Source: Thermogutta terrifontis (GTDB taxonomy: Bacteria > Planctomycetota > Planctomycetia > Pirellulales > Thermoguttaceae). From it: a stretch of DNA of 64,000 nt. The stretch lies in assembly GCF_002277955.1 (NCBI RefSeq), contig NZ_CP018477.1, positions 3,245,206 to 3,309,205 on the forward strand, read 5' to 3'. A program made the translations under genes and the position numbers. The notes under the pieces were generated by a model. It had not been told where the DNA came from. It saw only the letters and a list, made by a program, of their open reading frames with translations, and ran no database searches. Shown here piece after piece: positions 1-9,125 of this stretch. The first letter of the stretch is position 1, and every line of letters begins with the position of its first letter.

Positions 1-485
1 CAGTCACTGTAGGCTTCCACACGCGCTTCATCGAATGCCGCAACGTTGGAATGGCCAATCGTCAAATCCGCGGAATTGTTGGGCATGCTGGCGAGAATAC
101 TTCTGGGCGTCACCATGAGGTGCGGTCCGGGATAAAACACCCGCAAACCGGTTTTCTCCGCGCGCACTGCCAGAGGATGAGGATATTGAGCTTCGGAAAG
201 TGGCATCCACAGAACACTGCTCCACCATTGATTGGTGGGAAACGGTGGACGTAGCGTATCTACCACATAGACAGTCTCCGGAGGCCGCCGCGCACCGGCC
301 GGGGCCACTCGTGCGTAGCTCCCCGCTCCCACACGCTCAACGGATGGCATCGCGGGCAGTTCACTCGCCAGCACGGAAGGCTCGGCAGGCAGCACGAGAA
401 ACAGAACGAGACCGGCGAAGGCGACTTTTTCTGGGAGCACGTTTCGATTGGTCGCGGTTCGTTGAGTACCGATCTTTAGGATCAT
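1..485 (-). CDS. Endo-1,3-beta-glucanase, GH81-like (N-terminal part, cut by window edge)
   Basis: Reading the minus strand from an ATG at 485 gives 161 uninterrupted codons that run off the left edge. An in-frame TGA just upstream rules out a longer start. Residues 20-42 form a hydrophobic signal-like segment ending near LASELPA. The mature part carries PFPTNQWWSSVLW, then YPHPLAVRAEKTGL and RVFYPG, the pattern I associate with the N-terminal beta-sandwich of GH81 laminarinases (PTN-WW, then HP-A). Those enzymes cut internal beta-1,3-glucan bonds. The catalytic region lies outside the window, so activity cannot be judged. Export would fit a polysaccharide-degrading planctomycete. The family call rests on motif recall only. 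Confidence 0.7.
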   Translation of the reverse strand, partial: MILKIGTQRTATNRNVLPEKVAFAGLVLFLVLPAEPSVLASELPAMPSVERVGAGSYARVAPAGARRPPETVYVVDTLRPPFPTNQWWSSVLWMPLSEAQYPHPLAVRAEKTGLRVFYPGPHLMVTPRSILASMPNNSADLTIGHSNVAAFDEARVEAYSD

Positions 486-671
486 TGCGACGAGACTCTT
501 TCATCCAACCAATGGGGTCACACATCCGCTTCGTTTATGCAGCCTCTCGTTCCTCAATTTATTTCCGTGCAGACCGTGTGAATACCCCGGAGCACACGAT
601 TTGATCGAAAAAACATCGGGATGATAGACACGGAAACGTTATTTTCAAACCGTTTGGCCTAAACTGCCGAC

Positions 672-2063
672 TCATGGGGGTGGAATGCTCACGTGCTCTC
701 GTAGCGACGCCACCAGTGCCGCAAACTTCCTGAGCTTAGAATCGGGCAGTGTGTGAGAAAGGCATTCCGCCATCCACGCCAGGCCCGCTGTGGGATCCTG
801 CGAGACCGCCAGATAGACCGGCCCGCCGTACCTCGCGGGAAAGCCCAAACCGCACACGGCTGCCACGTCGATCATGGGCCACTCCTTAACAACGCCCTCT
901 TGAACAAGCGACAATGCTTCCCCCACCATGGCAGCCAGGAGGCGTTCGCTCATTTGTTCCGTCACGCTTGTGGACGGGGTCGTCACCCACGGCGCCAGGA
1001 GTTTTTCCACGGTGGAGTCCGTCTCGGGGCTGGCGGTCCAGGAAGTGACGTCACTGTACTGATAGAATCCCCGGCCCGTTTTTCTTCCCAATCGCTTATG
1101 CTTGAGCAACGTCACGAGGATGGGGGAAGCTTGAATCCGATCGGGAAACGCCTCCCAGAGAATCCTGCCGGCTGCCCAAACTGTGTCGAGCCCGATTTCG
1201 TCCATGATCCGCAACGGTCCCATTGCAAAGCCCACGCGGAGGGCAGATTCATCGAGAGCTGGAATTCCGGCACCGTCGGCAAGTGATCGGAGGGCTTCGT
1301 CGAGGTACGCGAAAAGCAGTCGGTTGACGACAAACCCGGGAGAATCGGAAACCGTCAGCGGAAGTTTCCCCAGTGCCAGCGCCTGTCGCATGACAGAGAC
1401 CGCAAGCAAAGGCTCCGTCTGCCTGTGGCCAATGACTTCTACCACGGGGCGCTCGCGAACCGGATGCAGAAAATGCAACCCCATCAAGCGCTGAGGCCCG
1501 CGGAGCTCTTTCGCCAGACGACCCACCGGAATCGTGGACGTGTTCGTGAGAAAAACACGGTCCGGTGGTACCAAATCTTCCAGTTGCTTAAAGATCGCCT
1601 GTTTGAGGGGAAGATTCTCGGGCACGGCCTCGATGACGCACGCGCAATCGGCCAGGTGGTGCAAATCCGATGCGCAATGAAGATGTGAGAGAAAAGCGGA
1701 AATCTGGCTCGCATCTCTTATTTGAAACTCCAGTTCATGGCGAACGCGCTGCGGTGCGGTGGCCAGTGCCTCGGGGGCATTATCAAAGAGAACCACCTCG
1801 CATCCCCGGCGCAGATGGCACGCGGCTATGCTGATGCCCATCAGGCCAGCACCCACAATGCCGACGCGCGAGAATGGCGTCGGGGTGTTCTGAGCCACAC
1901 ACTCAAGGACAGAGGCGAGACTTTCTGGACTGAATGTTTCCGGAATCTGGCCAATGAGGTCTGTTGGTTCCCCCGCCTCACGAATCGCCCGTTGCAAGCA
2001 CAGCCGGACACTCGACGCTAAATATCTTGTGGCCGCCTCCGGATCGATTACGGGAAGAGTCAT
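672..2063 (-). CDS. 3-hydroxyacyl-CoA dehydrogenase (3HCDH family)
   Basis: This 463-residue protein has the NAD-binding motif GAGLMG at residues 71-76, a GLHFLHPV block near residue 195 matching the catalytic His region of 3HCDH enzymes, and SPGFVVNRLL leading into the C-terminal helical dimerisation domain. It should oxidise (S)-3-hydroxyacyl-CoA to 3-oxoacyl-CoA with NAD in fatty-acid or aromatic degradation, or the reverse in butanoate-type synthesis. It is longer than the usual 280-320 residues: about 65 residues precede the Rossmann fold, and the C-terminus is extended with what looks like a second, partial 3HCDH C-terminal domain. It stands alone, with no thiolase or enoyl-CoA hydratase beside it. 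The ATG at 2063 has AAGGAAA about 11 bases upstream. Confidence 0.85.
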   Translation of the reverse strand: MTLPVIDPEAATRYLASSVRLCLQRAIREAGEPTDLIGQIPETFSPESLASVLECVAQNTPTPFSRVGIVGAGLMGISIAACHLRRGCEVVLFDNAPEALATAPQRVRHELEFQIRDASQISAFLSHLHCASDLHHLADCACVIEAVPENLPLKQAIFKQLEDLVPPDRVFLTNTSTIPVGRLAKELRGPQRLMGLHFLHPVRERPVVEVIGHRQTEPLLAVSVMRQALALGKLPLTVSDSPGFVVNRLLFAYLDEALRSLADGAGIPALDESALRVGFAMGPLRIMDEIGLDTVWAAGRILWEAFPDRIQASPILVTLLKHKRLGRKTGRGFYQYSDVTSWTASPETDSTVEKLLAPWVTTPSTSVTEQMSERLLAAMVGEALSLVQEGVVKEWPMIDVAAVCGLGFPARYGGPVYLAVSQDPTAGLAWMAECLSHTLPDSKLRKFAALVASLREHVSIPPP

Positions 2064-2177
2064 TGTGAAGGCATTTCCTTTTTCTGAAATGCTTCATCAT
2101 TCAAAAAAAAACGAGACAGTTTGCGGGGAGTCCGATCAAGATCGCGAGCAAGCCCTCATCGAGGTTCGGTGACGCTG

Positions 2178-3596
2178 TCACGAGGCGGGTTGATTGGGTG
2201 CGCCCGCCGGAGGTGCGGTGCCGCTTCCACCGGCGCTCGCCGCCAGTGATTGGAGAGCTGTATTCAGCGTATTGAGCGCGGGGGGCAGAAGCCGGACAAG
2301 CTCGCTCGCTGGATTCCGGGCACTGGCAGAATCGTTGAGGGCCTTCGTGATACCGTCAAGGGCCGTGTTGAATTTGCCCACGAGCTGATCCTCCGGCTTG
2401 CCCGTCAACATACTCCGCACACCTCGAATGCCCTGTTGCGCACACCCCACATAACGCGCAATCTTTCGAGCTTTGAGATTCTCCAAGGAACCACTTTGGC
2501 TGGCGGATTGGATGTCCGCCACACACAGGTCGAGCACCATCTTTCCCAAGCTCTGCACCACCGCCAGTGGCGAAACACCCTGGACCTGCGAGTAATCAAG
2601 ATTTCCCAGTGCGGATGCCGCTGCCAATCGCACCGCCGGCGCCTCGTTCTCGTCACTGACGAAACCGACCAGGAACGTCACATTTTCACCATTGGCACCG
2701 GCTTGTCGTGTGGCCGCGAGGACGTCGATGGCGCGAACTCGAAACCATTCGTGAATCTGAGGATCACGGTTTGGGGGCGCGTTTTTATCCCCAGCCAGCT
2801 TCCGCAGCAGAGGAATGACCTGCTGGTCCCGCATGTTGGCATCCGGAATGCCACAGGCACAGTGGCGTTCCAGGCCCACAAGTGCCGCCAGCCGCAGGGC
2901 ATCGGGCTGATTGGTGTCCTGAACGAGGGTAAGCAAAAATGGCAGCGCGGCGGGGAGCGGCGTGGGAGGTTGCATGCCACCACCCGTGGGACGCTCCCGC
3001 TCATTCAGTTCACCAATGGCCAGCACTGCACTGACACGGACGGCGGGATCGAGCTGATTATTCTGAGCGAAGTCGCTCAACGTACGGAACGCGATCTGCA
3101 GGAGGAGGTCACGCGGAGGCCCACCGCCCCGTGCCGCATTGCCCAGATCGCTCACAATAAGCTGCGACCGTAGCTGCTGGAGTCGCGACCGATTGCTTGC
3201 CTTGGTCCAACTTGGGAAAAAGTACTTTTCGTAATAATCCTGAAAAAGCTGCTGGCCATTGGCCACCGCGGAAAAGTTTCCCTCCCGGAGCATTCGTTGC
3301 ACGGTGGCCGCCTGCTTCGCCAGGCTATCATCGGTAGAAAGCTCGAGATAATTCGGGATAGTCGGGGGGACCGGTTTTTCCTCTGGCTGTTGGGGAGCCG
3401 TGCCTGGCAAACCCGGGATTCCGGGCAAGCCGGGAATGGTGGGTGGCGGACTGCCAGGCTGCGTTAACGGAGGTGCCGAACCCGGCGGCTGAGCACCTGT
3501 CCATTCGGCAAGAAGTACCCCCAGGCTGACAGCACCCAGGATGCACAACGAGAAGACCACACGCGGACGGATCCGAGAAGACGGTTTTCTGTTCAT
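2178..3596 (-). CDS. Exported HEAT-repeat-like protein of unknown function
   Basis: A 472-residue protein with an N-terminal hydrophobic segment (residues about 12-28, signal peptide or anchor). A Pro/Gly-rich linker follows (residues 35-80) with collagen-like triplets such as GLPGIPGLPGT. Most of the rest is helical repeats: several copies of a pattern like AVRLAAASALGNL or LRLAALVGLERH, characteristic of HEAT/PBS repeats that make protein-binding solenoids. No catalytic motif is visible. The tail is again Gly/Ala/Pro rich. It probably acts outside the cytoplasm as a scaffold, but no partner can be named. Its gene follows the antiporter gene in the same direction, separated by a strong terminator, so it is transcribed separately. 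Confidence 0.6.
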   Translation of the reverse strand: MNRKPSSRIRPRVVFSLCILGAVSLGVLLAEWTGAQPPGSAPPLTQPGSPPPTIPGLPGIPGLPGTAPQQPEEKPVPPTIPNYLELSTDDSLAKQAATVQRMLREGNFSAVANGQQLFQDYYEKYFFPSWTKASNRSRLQQLRSQLIVSDLGNAARGGGPPRDLLLQIAFRTLSDFAQNNQLDPAVRVSAVLAIGELNERERPTGGGMQPPTPLPAALPFLLTLVQDTNQPDALRLAALVGLERHCACGIPDANMRDQQVIPLLRKLAGDKNAPPNRDPQIHEWFRVRAIDVLAATRQAGANGENVTFLVGFVSDENEAPAVRLAAASALGNLDYSQVQGVSPLAVVQSLGKMVLDLCVADIQSASQSGSLENLKARKIARYVGCAQQGIRGVRSMLTGKPEDQLVGKFNTALDGITKALNDSASARNPASELVRLLPPALNTLNTALQSLAASAGGSGTAPPAGAPNQPAS

Positions 3597-3767
3597 CTGC
3601 CTATCCCGATTAAACTGTGCTTGCCGCGATTTGCGGATATACCCCGGCTATGTTCCAGCGTACTCAACGGCTGTTTCGAGTGTCAAGCGACCGGGAGTCC
3701 TGCCGGGTCCCTCGGCAAAACCGACGATGAAGTGCCCCCTCGGCAAGGAATGCGATTCTGTCCCCGG

Positions 3768-3812
3768 AAAAAACAAAACGGCCGAGACGAAGTGGGAATT
3801 CGTCCCGGCCGT
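3768..3812 (-). terminator. Rho-independent terminator after the antiporter gene
   Basis: A 14-bp stem (3778-3791 with 3799-3812, one A-C mismatch, 7-base loop) is followed on the minus strand by a run of T interrupted by one G. It lies 30 bases beyond the stop codon at 3842, exactly where a terminator for that gene should be. Confidence 0.85.
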
Positions 3813-3841
3813 CTTCTGAGCTGATCTGATTGAAAACACGA

Positions 3842-5608
3842 TCACATTAGGAAAATGAACGTGACCAGAATGAATAGCGGTATTAGGATACACCCGCTGT
3901 AGAGCATGTAACCGAAAAAGCTCGGCATCTTGATGCCGCGTTTTTCGGCGATGGCACGAACCATGAAATTGGGGCCATTTCCGATGTATGTGTTGGCGCC
4001 CATGAAGACCGCTCCCAAACTGACGGCCACGAGCAAATCGTGAGCCACACCGGTGCCAGGCGGCACAAGATTTTCTCCGCCCAATGTTCGAGCGGTTTCA
4101 AAAAACACCACATAAGTCGGGGCATTGTCCAGGAATGAGGAGAGTGCCCCGGTGGCCCAGAAGAATTGCGCAGGTTCCGTCAGCCCCAATCGGGGACCTT
4201 CCACATGCAGGATTTGCAGAGGCGGCTGCATGGTGATGAATATACCGAAGAACAGGGCCGCCACTTCCACAATGGCCCCGTAGTTGAACCGATTGGCCAC
4301 CCGATTCTCGTGGTCACCAAACATCAGCGACAGAGCCACCATGGCCAGTTGGACCACTTCCCGAAGATATAACGGCGGGTGAATGTTGGTTCCCGGGAAA
4401 GGCTTGCTGGGATCCAGAAGGGCTACTCCCAGCACCACACCGACCAGCAGGGGCAGATTGGGCCATAATCCGCGAATCTGGAGACGTCGAACCTGCGTTG
4501 TGTCCCGACGAATATCCCGTTTCTCTTCACGGGGATAGAAGTAGAACGTATCCCACAGGAAGTAAATGATCAATAGACCGATGTTGACAAAGGCCCACTC
4601 TTTCCACAATTGGAGAGTCCAGAGGAACGGTACCCCACGCAGATATCCGAGGAACAGCGGCGGATCGCCGATCGGGAGCAAACATCCCCCACAGTTGCAC
4701 ACGATAAAGATGAAGAACACCACCGTGTGTGCCACGTGTTTTCGTTCGCTATTTGTGTCAAGCAGAAGACGGATGAGGAGCATGGCGGCCCCTGTCGTCC
4801 CCACGAAGCTGGCCAGCACGCCGCCAATGAACATGATGATCACGTTGGTGATCGGTTTCGCACGCAGGTCGCCTTCGATGCGAATTCCCCCACTGATCGT
4901 GTAAAGGCTGAAAAGCAGCACAATGAAGGGAATGTACTCGCTGAAAATTGCGTTGGCGAAGACAGCAAAGGTATTGCCCCAGTTGGGACCGGCGGTATTC
5001 GGCTGGCTGATATAATGGGCAGGCCAGTGTCCCTCGACCGGCTGCTCATAAACGAACAGGTAGTAGGCCAGTGTGACCAACGCCAAAACTGCTGCCACAT
5101 AGAAACGGTGGAGATTGCTCTCCCACCAGTGTTCCGTCCAGGGTAAAAGGGGGAAAACCGCAATGATCAATAGAAGAGCCACAAACGGGCTGACCATCCA
5201 CAGCGGGGGATGCCCCAACACGGCGTGCGCCTCCCCGTGCTCAGCCTCCCCGCCTTGCCCACCCTCGCCAGTCGCTCCATTCTCTTTTTTATGCTCCAAG
5301 GACGGCTTTTCCTCGGAACTTTGCGGCTGGGTTGCTTCCGAAGCTGGGAGATTTCCTCGGGCAGACTCGCCTCGCGCAGCTTTGCCCTTCGCCGGATCTC
5401 CATGAGTCGCTTCGTCGTGAGAAGCGGCCGATTCCGCCTGTCGTGCCGCGGCCTGGGCCTGGGCGTGCTTCTCGGCTTCAACGATCTTTCGGGTGGCGGC
5501 TTGCGGCCAGCCCGCTATCAGGGCAAGGGCGTACAGGACAAATACCACGCACAAGGCCGCAACGACACGACGATTGGTTTCTGGTGACACAGGATGATCG
5601 TGCGACAT
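3842..5608 (-). CDS. Sodium/proton antiporter, NhaD / citrate-transporter superfamily
   Basis: A polytopic membrane protein with at least ten hydrophobic segments. Residues such as [16 protein letters not shown] and [10 protein letters not shown] match the two conserved, functionally central half-helix motifs (GDPP and LDNAPT) of NhaD-type Na+/H+ antiporters in the ion-transporter superfamily. It probably extrudes Na+ in exchange for protons. The start is the ATG at 5608, with AAAGGA about 8-10 bases upstream; a TTG 33 bases further up is less likely. One odd feature is an insert of roughly 90 residues between the first and second hydrophobic segments, rich in Ala, Glu, His, Lys and Gly. It is highly charged and may be a flexible linker or pH-responsive region. 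A terminator follows the gene. Confidence 0.85.
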   Translation of the reverse strand: MSHDHPVSPETNRRVVAALCVVFVLYALALIAGWPQAATRKIVEAEKHAQAQAAARQAESAASHDEATHGDPAKGKAARGESARGNLPASEATQPQSSEEKPSLEHKKENGATGEGGQGGEAEHGEAHAVLGHPPLWMVSPFVALLLIIAVFPLLPWTEHWWESNLHRFYVAAVLALVTLAYYLFVYEQPVEGHWPAHYISQPNTAGPNWGNTFAVFANAIFSEYIPFIVLLFSLYTISGGIRIEGDLRAKPITNVIIMFIGGVLASFVGTTGAAMLLIRLLLDTNSERKHVAHTVVFFIFIVCNCGGCLLPIGDPPLFLGYLRGVPFLWTLQLWKEWAFVNIGLLIIYFLWDTFYFYPREEKRDIRRDTTQVRRLQIRGLWPNLPLLVGVVLGVALLDPSKPFPGTNIHPPLYLREVVQLAMVALSLMFGDHENRVANRFNYGAIVEVAALFFGIFITMQPPLQILHVEGPRLGLTEPAQFFWATGALSSFLDNAPTYVVFFETARTLGGENLVPPGTGVAHDLLVAVSLGAVFMGANTYIGNGPNFMVRAIAEKRGIKMPSFFGYMLYSGCILIPLFILVTFIFLM

Positions 5609-5983
5609 ACACCCGTCCTTTGTCTGTTTGTTTCCTCCCAAAGGGTCCTTTCAGGGTTTCGGCGACTGGTGGCCTGTTAAACGCGTCGACCGACCGACTG
5701 GCGCCGTTGCATTCGTGATTCATCCGCAAAACCGCGGACTTCGCTGCAGATGCCGGTCGCGGACAGCTCATCCCCTGTAAGCAGACGGCTAGCTTTGAAA
5801 TGATTCATACAAATATAGGACCAATTTTGTTCGCTGCCGAGGTCCGGCGTTTCCCGAGTGACCTGCGGTGCGACACAACGGCCCGGTGACCCATCAGTAG
5901 ATGACGAGATATACCGTCAAAGTGGGGAAATCAATTGGAGGAGTAGCTTTAGGAATAGAAAACAAACCGCAGTGGCCGCAAAA
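5609..5983. other. Gene-free stretch between antiporter and alcohol dehydrogenase genes
   Basis: No convincing coding frame, RNA gene or repeat is seen. It must hold the promoter of the minus-strand antiporter gene. The only recognised element is its ribosome binding site just upstream of 5608. Confidence 0.5.
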
Positions 5984-7177
5984 TTAATACAAACTGCACA
6001 AAATATCCTCGATCTCTCCCTGGGTCATCGGTCGCGGATTGCCACTCATGCTTGTACCGAAGGAACCCGCGGCAATTTTTGGGATCATCTCTTGACTGAC
6101 CCCGATTTCGCGAAGTTTTTGAGGGAGATGCAGATCCGCTCGCAACTGCTCCACGGCCTCGATCAACGCATCAACCGCCGCATCGTCGTTAGGGAAATCT
6201 TTCTCCAGGGCATGCCGAGTGAGATAAGCGAGCTCCCGGCCGACAACGGTGCGATTGGCACGAAGGGCCGCCGGGAGCATCATCGCACAGGCCAATCCGT
6301 GCGGGATCCCCGCCACCACCCCTAACGCTGCCGCGATTCCGTGAGCCATCCCCAGCCCCGCATTGGCCAGGCAGATTCCTGAGAGCAGGGCAGCCTGGGC
6401 CATGGCTTCACGAGCTTCTCGGTGATCAGGTTCTCGATACGCGGTTGTCAGCCACTTGAGCGCCAGACGAAGACCTTCGGGGGCGAGCATTTGGGGGATG
6501 GGCTTGCGACGATTGGAAATAAAACTTTCAACCAGTTGGGTAATGGCGTCCATCCCGGAACTGGCCGTAACATGCGGCGGCTGCGTTACGGTCAGCTCGG
6601 GATCAACCACCGCAACCAGCGGCACAACCCGATCATCCCGCAGGCTCTTCTTAAAGGGAGGATCCAGGGACGAAATGACAGCATTGCGTGTGGCTTCCGT
6701 TCCCGTTCCTGCCGTGGTGGGAACAGCCACCACGGGGAGCGGTGGTTGTGTCAGCTTGAGTCCCCGCCCCACGTTTTCCAGGTAGTCCTGGACCGACTCC
6801 CCCTGGGAATTCGTGGCCATTGCTGCAACCGCTTTGGCGAGATCGATGGCCGATCCACCACCGACCGCCAGTAACATGTCACCCGGTCGAAGCCCAATCG
6901 AGCGGACCTGTCCGGTGACCGCATCCACGTCACAGACCAGCGGCTCGCGGGAAATTGTGGTCAGGAACTGCCACGTCACTCCGGCTCTTTCCAGCAGTCG
7001 CCGCAGATGGTCCAGAACGCCCTGTCTTTCCAGGGTGCGGGAACCACAAATCACGAACACCCTTGTCCCCCACCGCGGTAATTCCTCGGCCAGGTGCTGG
7101 CGGCATCCCCAGCCGAAGATGATCTTCCGCGGCATCACGAATTGATACGGCTGAAGCGCGATGGAAAAACCTTTCAT
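5984..7177 (-). CDS. Iron-containing (type III) alcohol dehydrogenase
   Basis: A 397-residue protein of normal family length. Residues 106-109 (GGGS, in a VGGGSAIDLAKA block) bind the nucleotide pyrophosphate, and PTTAGTGTEAT near 153-163 is a family signature. Metal ligands expected from FucO-type enzymes are Asp210 (in SSGMDA), a His four residues later, His279 (GLGMAHG) and His293 (IPHG). Here position 214 is Gln instead of His, so the metal site differs from the Fe/Zn canon. The reaction is probably NAD(P)-linked interconversion of an alcohol and aldehyde; the substrate is unknown. It is a single gene with a 140-base gap to the sulfatase gene. No strong ribosome binding site precedes the ATG at 7177. 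Confidence 0.88.
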   Translation of the reverse strand: MKGFSIALQPYQFVMPRKIIFGWGCRQHLAEELPRWGTRVFVICGSRTLERQGVLDHLRRLLERAGVTWQFLTTISREPLVCDVDAVTGQVRSIGLRPGDMLLAVGGGSAIDLAKAVAAMATNSQGESVQDYLENVGRGLKLTQPPLPVVAVPTTAGTGTEATRNAVISSLDPPFKKSLRDDRVVPLVAVVDPELTVTQPPHVTASSGMDAITQLVESFISNRRKPIPQMLAPEGLRLALKWLTTAYREPDHREAREAMAQAALLSGICLANAGLGMAHGIAAALGVVAGIPHGLACAMMLPAALRANRTVVGRELAYLTRHALEKDFPNDDAAVDALIEAVEQLRADLHLPQKLREIGVSQEMIPKIAAGSFGTSMSGNPRPMTQGEIEDILCSLY

Positions 7178-7317
7178 TTGCTACTTAGCATCCTGTATCA
7201 CGATGGCGTGGAGGCCAATTCCTCCAAATAATTCCCCTGCGTTCCGGGCAACTGTACCAAAAGATGATTCCCAGATGCCGCTCGGCGGAATCGCGACCGT
7301 TCTTACCGGCAAGGAGT

Positions 7318-8784
7318 TTATTCTTTCAGGACCGGATCGTCCAATTGTTGTTGAAGCTGCAAGAGCCGCTCTTTTAACTGCGATTTGACATCCCGATGCG
7401 CTGGGTCGTTGGCAAGGTTTTTCATCTCCCAGGGATCGTTCTGAATGTCGAAGAGCTGCTCGTGGAATTCATCCTTGACATGGTAGGTGATGTACTTGTA
7501 GCGCTCGGTCCGCACAGAACGCTGGAATTCGCGATAGGCACCGAAAACGGCGTCGCGAACCTTCTGTTTTTCTTTTCGCATAATCGGCAGAAGCGATTGG
7601 CCTTCCACGCCGTCTGGAAGAGGAATCTGGAAGATATCAGCCACGGTGGGAAAAACGTCAAAAAGATATACCAGGGCATCGCTTTGGCCCACTGGAATGC
7701 CGGGTCCAGCAAAAATCAGCGGCACCCGCTGGCTGTGTTCGTACAGGTTTTGTTTGCCCATCAGACCATGCCGTCCCACGGCCAGACCGTTATCCGAAGC
7801 GAACACAATGAGCGTGTCCTGAAAATGTCCTGTATTCTGCAGCGTCTCAAGGATCCTTCCAATTTGGGCGTCAAGGTGCGTAATCATGGCGTAGTACTCA
7901 GCAATGTGGCGGCGGATATCCTCCGGATTCCGCGGGAACGATGCAAGAAGCTCGTCTCTCACCCGTAGTTCGCCGTTGTCGAAGGGATGTTCCGGGAGAA
8001 AGTTGGGCGGCAAAGAGACGTCAGCGGGATCGTACATCTGACGATACGGTTCAGGCGGAGTGCGTGGGTCGTGGGGTGCCGTAAAGGCCACGTAGGCGAA
8101 AAACGGCTTGTCGCCCTGATAACTCTTGAGAAAGTCAATACAGGCATCGGCGAACAACTCGCTGGAAAACTTTTCCACAACCTTCCGGTTGGCCTGGGGA
8201 TATTTTCCCGTGGGATCAAAATCGAAGACCGGCATTCGGAAATGGTCGTTCATTCCACCGAAGAAGATCGCCTTGCCCATGTCGAAACTTCGCGCCAGAG
8301 ATTCCCGGCCATTGTGCCATTTTCCGGTGACGAAAGTGGTGAATCCGTGTTCACGAAAGACCTGCGGCCACGTGGGGACACCGGCAAGATTCTCCGGAAC
8401 ATGCCACAAGGTTCTGCCACTAAGAAACATGGCTCGGCTCGGCACGCACACCGCCCCCTGCATGCTTCCCATGATAAAAGTATGAGTGAACACGAACCCC
8501 TCACGGGCAAGCCGGTCAAGATTGGGGGTACGGATTTCTTGATTACCCAGGGCGTGGATGGTGTCGAATCGCTGATCATCGGAAAACAGCACGAGCAGGT
8601 TTTTCGGTCGAGTGGTTGGATTCTGCAGTTTGTTGCCGATCTCTTCCGCTTGCATGGTCGGCAACCAGAAAAGCATCGCTATCAGGATAGATAGCAGGGT
8701 TAGGCACGTCCTCACCGGGACGGTTTTCCACCGCTTTGAGAATTCGTGTGCTGGAAAAGAGAACTCGGTTCGACCTCTTTGCAT
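7318..8784 (-). CDS. Exported type I (formylglycine-dependent) sulfatase
   Basis: The start is the ATG at 8784, preceded by AGGAGG at a spacing of six; the protein has about 488 residues. A basic N-terminus and hydrophobic stretch (about residues 22-42, ending near MQAEE) form a signal peptide. The sulfatase core shows the metal-binding DD pair at 69-70, the modification motif CVPSR at 113-117, where Cys would become formylglycine, and FASDNG and KQNLYEHS later. The family hydrolyses sulfate esters, often of algal polysaccharides, and planctomycetes carry many such genes. The ordering resembles choline-sulfatase/iduronate-sulfatase-like S1 members, but the substrate cannot be deduced. No maturase gene is adjacent. 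Confidence 0.92.
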   Translation of the reverse strand: MQRGRTEFSFPAHEFSKRWKTVPVRTCLTLLSILIAMLFWLPTMQAEEIGNKLQNPTTRPKNLLVLFSDDQRFDTIHALGNQEIRTPNLDRLAREGFVFTHTFIMGSMQGAVCVPSRAMFLSGRTLWHVPENLAGVPTWPQVFREHGFTTFVTGKWHNGRESLARSFDMGKAIFFGGMNDHFRMPVFDFDPTGKYPQANRKVVEKFSSELFADACIDFLKSYQGDKPFFAYVAFTAPHDPRTPPEPYRQMYDPADVSLPPNFLPEHPFDNGELRVRDELLASFPRNPEDIRRHIAEYYAMITHLDAQIGRILETLQNTGHFQDTLIVFASDNGLAVGRHGLMGKQNLYEHSQRVPLIFAGPGIPVGQSDALVYLFDVFPTVADIFQIPLPDGVEGQSLLPIMRKEKQKVRDAVFGAYREFQRSVRTERYKYITYHVKDEFHEQLFDIQNDPWEMKNLANDPAHRDVKSQLKERLLQLQQQLDDPVLKE

Positions 8785-9125
8785 TGGAAACCTCCTCAAG
8801 TTCCAAAAACGCGCTACGCCCCAAGGAATGCGTCGCGGTGCATCGGGTGACTACCCGGAAACGGTTTGTGACTTTCCCACTTTAATATTGCCCAGCAGAC
8901 TCGATCGCACGCCGACCGAGTTTGCTGGTCGCTCGATCGCGCTCCAGGGGCATGTCCGGTGGAACAGGATGATCGGTCTATGGTGACTCGACGCGCAGGG
9001 GTTTCGCCGTCACAATAGTGGGAAGTGATCAAGTAACAACATGCGATGGCATCATTTTGACTTTGAAATGAGTCGTTAGCAATGGCTTGTCCGTGGACTG
9101 GCTCCTTTGGTGTGGAGGTGATGCG
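8785..9125. other. Divergent intergenic region
   Basis: This stretch separates the minus-strand sulfatase gene from the plus-strand DUF6786-like gene, so it should contain two outward-facing promoters. The two ribosome binding sites (AGGAGG before 8784, GGAGGTG before 9126) are clear. No promoter box, hairpin or RNA gene could be called with confidence. Confidence 0.5.

Noticed and set aside
2250-3173. Long plus-strand open frame (307 codons)
   Set aside because: It lies antisense to the HEAT-like gene, has no ribosome binding site and no family-like sequence.
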